Shown: positions 5,346 through 7,359 of the stretch, in pieces
Layout: each line of letters starts with the position of its first letter
How positions within the stretch are numbered: the stretch's first letter is position 1
Source: Bacteroidota bacterium
Lineage (GTDB): Bacteria > Bacteroidota > Bacteroidia > Chitinophagales > Chitinophagaceae
Length of the DNA: 7,359 nucleotides
Direction: 5' to 3'
Assembly (NCBI GenBank): GCA_947447835.1
Contig: CANFLP010000087.1
Coordinates: 1-7,359 of the forward strand
Translations under genes and position numbers: made by a program
The notes under the pieces: model-generated
Told to the model about the DNA's origin: nothing
Databases searched by the model: none
Seen by the model: only the letters and a program-made list of their open reading frames with translations

Positions 5346-6404
5346 TTAGGAATTTAAGTCAAGTAACAGTTTTGCGTTATATATTGGATTGACCGTTGGT
5401 GCCTCCACCGGATTGAGGTGAAGCTTGGGTTTTCCATTGGGTTGGGAAAATTTCATATACCATTTATCATAGTATTTTAACAAAATTGAAAAAGCATCCT
5501 TGATATTGCTTTCTTCAATAAATGTCACCGCATTTTTAGTTTCTAAGCCACCCAGCCTTTTTTGAATACGAAGGGTGGCGGCAATTAAGTCTTCTTTTGA
5601 AAAAATACCATATTGATTCACAATAAAATGCAAACGCTCTTCAAATGGAATTTGCATAAAGTAACAATCACTATCACGCATTAAGTTAAAAAAGATAATG
5701 GGCACCATTACTGTTCCAATTCTTTGACTTTCGTCTTCTACCCAAAGACATTCTGTCTTATCGTTCATATTATATAAGGCAGTACCTAATAAGTTTTCAA
5801 ACATTTCTTGACTAGGTTGCGGTTCTTGTCCTAATGCACCAAAAGAGGACCCCTTGTGTTTTGCCAAACCCTCTAAATCAATAATATTTTCACCCATCAA
5901 CTTGAGTGCGTGTAAGATTTCTGTTTTACCAGAACCAGTATACCCCCCCAAGACTTTTATTTGATAAGGAAAACTATATTGTGCTATAACCCAATTGCGA
6001 TAAGCTTTGTAGCCACCTATTAGCTGTGCTACCTTATATCCATATAAGTCTAATAACCATGCAACCGCAGCGCTTCGCATTCCCCCTCTCCAACAATGTA
6101 CAAATAGGGTTGGTTTGTTTCCATAATTTTTTTCTTGAAAATCTTGTACCTGTTTTTCTATTTCCTCTACCATGCTTAACATCTTAGTGCCAAACATGGG
6201 AAGTGCAATTTTAATAGCGTCTTCTCTGCTTTGTTTTTTATAAGTAGTTCCTACAATGGCTCTTTGTTCATTATCAAAAAGAGGAAGTGAAATAGCACCT
6301 GGTATATGTGCGTGATCATATTCACTAGGACTTCGCACGTCAATAATTATTTGCGAATCCGCCGTTTGAACAAAATCATCTATTCCAATTTTTTGAATTG
6401 CCAT
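5346..6404 (-). CDS. mnmH: tRNA 2-selenouridine synthase (MnmH/SelU), 352 aa
   Basis: It replaces the sulfur of 2-thiouridine at wobble position 34 of tRNAs for Lys, Glu and Gln by selenium, using selenophosphate and passing through a geranylated intermediate. Residues 1-140 are a rhodanese domain (IDVRSPSEYDHAHIPGA at 21-37) with catalytic Cys104 in HCWRGGMRSA. Residues about 150-320 are a P-loop domain with Walker A GYTGSGKT (154-161), the family signature DLEGLAKHKGSSFG (176-189) and a Walker B-like WVEDESQRIG (221-230). The length matches the roughly 360-aa family. The ATG at 6404 comes one base after the stop of the upstream glycosyltransferase, indicating translational coupling. The enzyme needs SelD and the thiolation enzyme MnmA, neither of which is in the window. 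One oddity is that Gly153-Gly154 are both GGG, making a G7 run inside the P-loop codons. Confidence 0.95.
   Translation of the reverse strand: MAIQKIGIDDFVQTADSQIIIDVRSPSEYDHAHIPGAISLPLFDNEQRAIVGTTYKKQSREDAIKIALPMFGTKMLSMVEEIEKQVQDFQEKNYGNKPTLFVHCWRGGMRSAAVAWLLDLYGYKVAQLIGGYKAYRNWVIAQYSFPYQIKVLGGYTGSGKTEILHALKLMGENIIDLEGLAKHKGSSFGALGQEPQPSQEMFENLLGTALYNMNDKTECLWVEDESQRIGTVMVPIIFFNLMRDSDCYFMQIPFEERLHFIVNQYGIFSKEDLIAATLRIQKRLGGLETKNAVTFIEESNIKDAFSILLKYYDKWYMKFSQPNGKPKLHLNPVEAPTVNPIYNAKLLLDLNS
5943..5949 (-). repeat. Seven-base G run in mnmH at the P-loop
   Basis: C7 on the + strand, G7 in the mRNA, made by TTG GGG GGG at Leu152-Gly154. Gain or loss of one base would shift the frame and remove the ATPase half of the protein. 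In this copy the frame is intact. Confidence 0.8.
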
Positions 6405-6405
6405 A

Positions 6406-7359
6406 TTACAAAGATAATCGCTTTAACTCGTTTACTAATGCATCATTGCTAAATGCAATAAATGGAGGATCCTGATAAGTAAATTCGGATGCAAGTTGTA
6501 GGGCCATTTTTAAATTAAATTCAGACTGGGTAAAGCTAATAGCCCATTTTTTATCCTGCCAATAGCGTCCCAAATATTCTTGTTCTGTTTGACCAGGTGT
6601 AGGAATAAAAATTAATTTTTTCTTAAAGGGAATCAGCTCCATAAGCGTAGTGTACCCACCTCTACAAATAATATATTCTGCTTTATTAATTTGAGTTTTA
6701 AGATCGGATCCATTTAAGTGGTGATACAAATATCCCCTTGAAGTAATTTTATTGTAAAGCTTATCATCAGGTAGGCCCGCGGCAATTACAAAAGGAATGT
6801 CCAAATCATTTCCTTGTTGCCATAAAATATTTTCAAGCAATGTTCTTTGTGGTTCTGGTCCAGAAACAATTCCTAAGAATTTTATTTTATTTTCCTTGTT
6901 AATTTCGTTATGCGTATTAGCATTTATTAGTTCATTTTTTTCATCGCTTGTTTTATGTAAGAGTCTAGACAAACAATTCATATACCAAATAGGAGTAATA
7001 GGAAGCTTACCAGGATTGGCTAATACGCCCGACAAATTATTTGGTGGCTGCATATCTGCAACCCAACATGCAGCATATTTATTTATAAAACCGTAAGTAA
7101 TAATTTGATTTAATCTAGTGCTCCATGCAAAAGGAGTTTGTAGTTCTAATTGATGTGTTATAAAAACACTTTTAATTTTTTTGTGAAAAAACCCAAAACG
7201 ATTATCTGAAATTATTAAATCAAAATCATGAATTTTTGCTTCACGTTTTAACCAAAAATATTCATTGATAATAGCTCTAATAATTTTGGGTAGTTGAAAA
7301 ATAATTGCAGGAATTAGTAAGGCTCTGTTTTTTGTATACCTGATTCGATATCCCCTCAA
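6406..7359 (-). CDS. MurG-like glycosyltransferase (GT28 C-terminal fold), N-terminus cut off by the window
   Basis: The last 317 codons of a GT-B type glycosyltransferase are visible; the frame runs open to the window edge, so the start lies beyond 7359 and the TTG at 7357-7359 is internal or undecided. The C-terminal half shows LGIVSGPEPQRTLLE (162-176 of the visible part), then RGGYTTLMEL (233-242) and PTPGQTEQEYLG (253-264), the nucleotide-sugar and acceptor-loop pattern of the GT28/MurG C-terminal domain. The N-terminal part includes FDLIISDNRFGF and SVFITHQLELQTP, typical of the acceptor domain. A hydrophilic Asn/Glu/Lys-rich insert (about 136-158) lies between the domains. It is probably an envelope or glycolipid sugar transferase, but it is not MurG itself and neither sugar nor acceptor can be named. 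Its stop is one base before the mnmH ATG. Confidence 0.82.
   Translation of the reverse strand: MRGYRIRYTKNRALLIPAIIFQLPKIIRAIINEYFWLKREAKIHDFDLIISDNRFGFFHKKIKSVFITHQLELQTPFAWSTRLNQIITYGFINKYAACWVADMQPPNNLSGVLANPGKLPITPIWYMNCLSRLLHKTSDEKNELINANTHNEINKENKIKFLGIVSGPEPQRTLLENILWQQGNDLDIPFVIAAGLPDDKLYNKITSRGYLYHHLNGSDLKTQINKAEYIICRGGYTTLMELIPFKKKLIFIPTPGQTEQEYLGRYWQDKKWAISFTQSEFNLKMALQLASEFTYQDPPFIAFSNDALVNELKRLSL

Noticed and set aside
6797..7096. 99-codon + strand frame inside the glycosyltransferase
   Set aside because: It is a shadow of the conserved coding strand, with no domain or promoter support.

Overview
The window looks like ordinary chromosomal housekeeping DNA from a low-GC member of the Bacteroidota. 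The evidence is as follows: the DNA is AT-rich; there are no clear Shine-Dalgarno sites before the genes; one promoter matches the Bacteroidota type exactly (TTTG, 19 bases, TATTTTTG) upstream of an OmpA-type lipoprotein gene; the NifU-family protein has the two-domain Nfu architecture; and the protein sequences have a Bacteroidota character. A Chitinophagaceae-like host is my guess from the protein sequences and is not proven. I see no transposase, integrase, phage gene, CRISPR array, tRNA or rRNA.

Layout. At the left edge, on the + strand, is the 3' end of an iron-type alcohol dehydrogenase gene that most resembles kdnB (Kdo 8-oxidase, 8-amino-Kdo synthesis). It ends in a strong intrinsic terminator. 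A 257-base convergent gap (297-553) contains that terminator and two further AT-rich inverted repeats. All remaining genes are on the - strand. Read in their own direction, from right to left, they are: a MurG-like glycosyltransferase (5' end cut off by the window edge), tRNA 2-selenouridine synthase (mnmH/selU), a small PlsC-type acyltransferase, an OmpA-type coiled-coil lipoprotein, a UvrD/PcrA helicase with a C-terminal Tudor-like domain, and a NifU/Nfu-type iron-sulfur carrier.

Transcription units. The glycosyltransferase, mnmH and the acyltransferase are spaced 1 and 12 bases apart and look like one operon whose promoter lies outside the window. The lipoprotein has its own consensus promoter, a palindrome at the predicted transcription start, and two tandem terminators. 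The helicase and the NifU-type gene each appear to be transcribed alone, with weaker promoter candidates.

Functional reading. Four genes concern the cell envelope (kdnB-like, glycosyltransferase, acyltransferase, lipoprotein). The other three concern tRNA modification, DNA repair and Fe-S cluster delivery. They do not form one obvious pathway. I found no convincing undescribed system. The points worth a second look are regulatory or structural: the palindrome at the lipoprotein start site, an inverted repeat replacing the -33 box of the NifU-type gene, the stacked inverted repeats in the convergent gap, and a G7 run inside the P-loop codons of mnmH.
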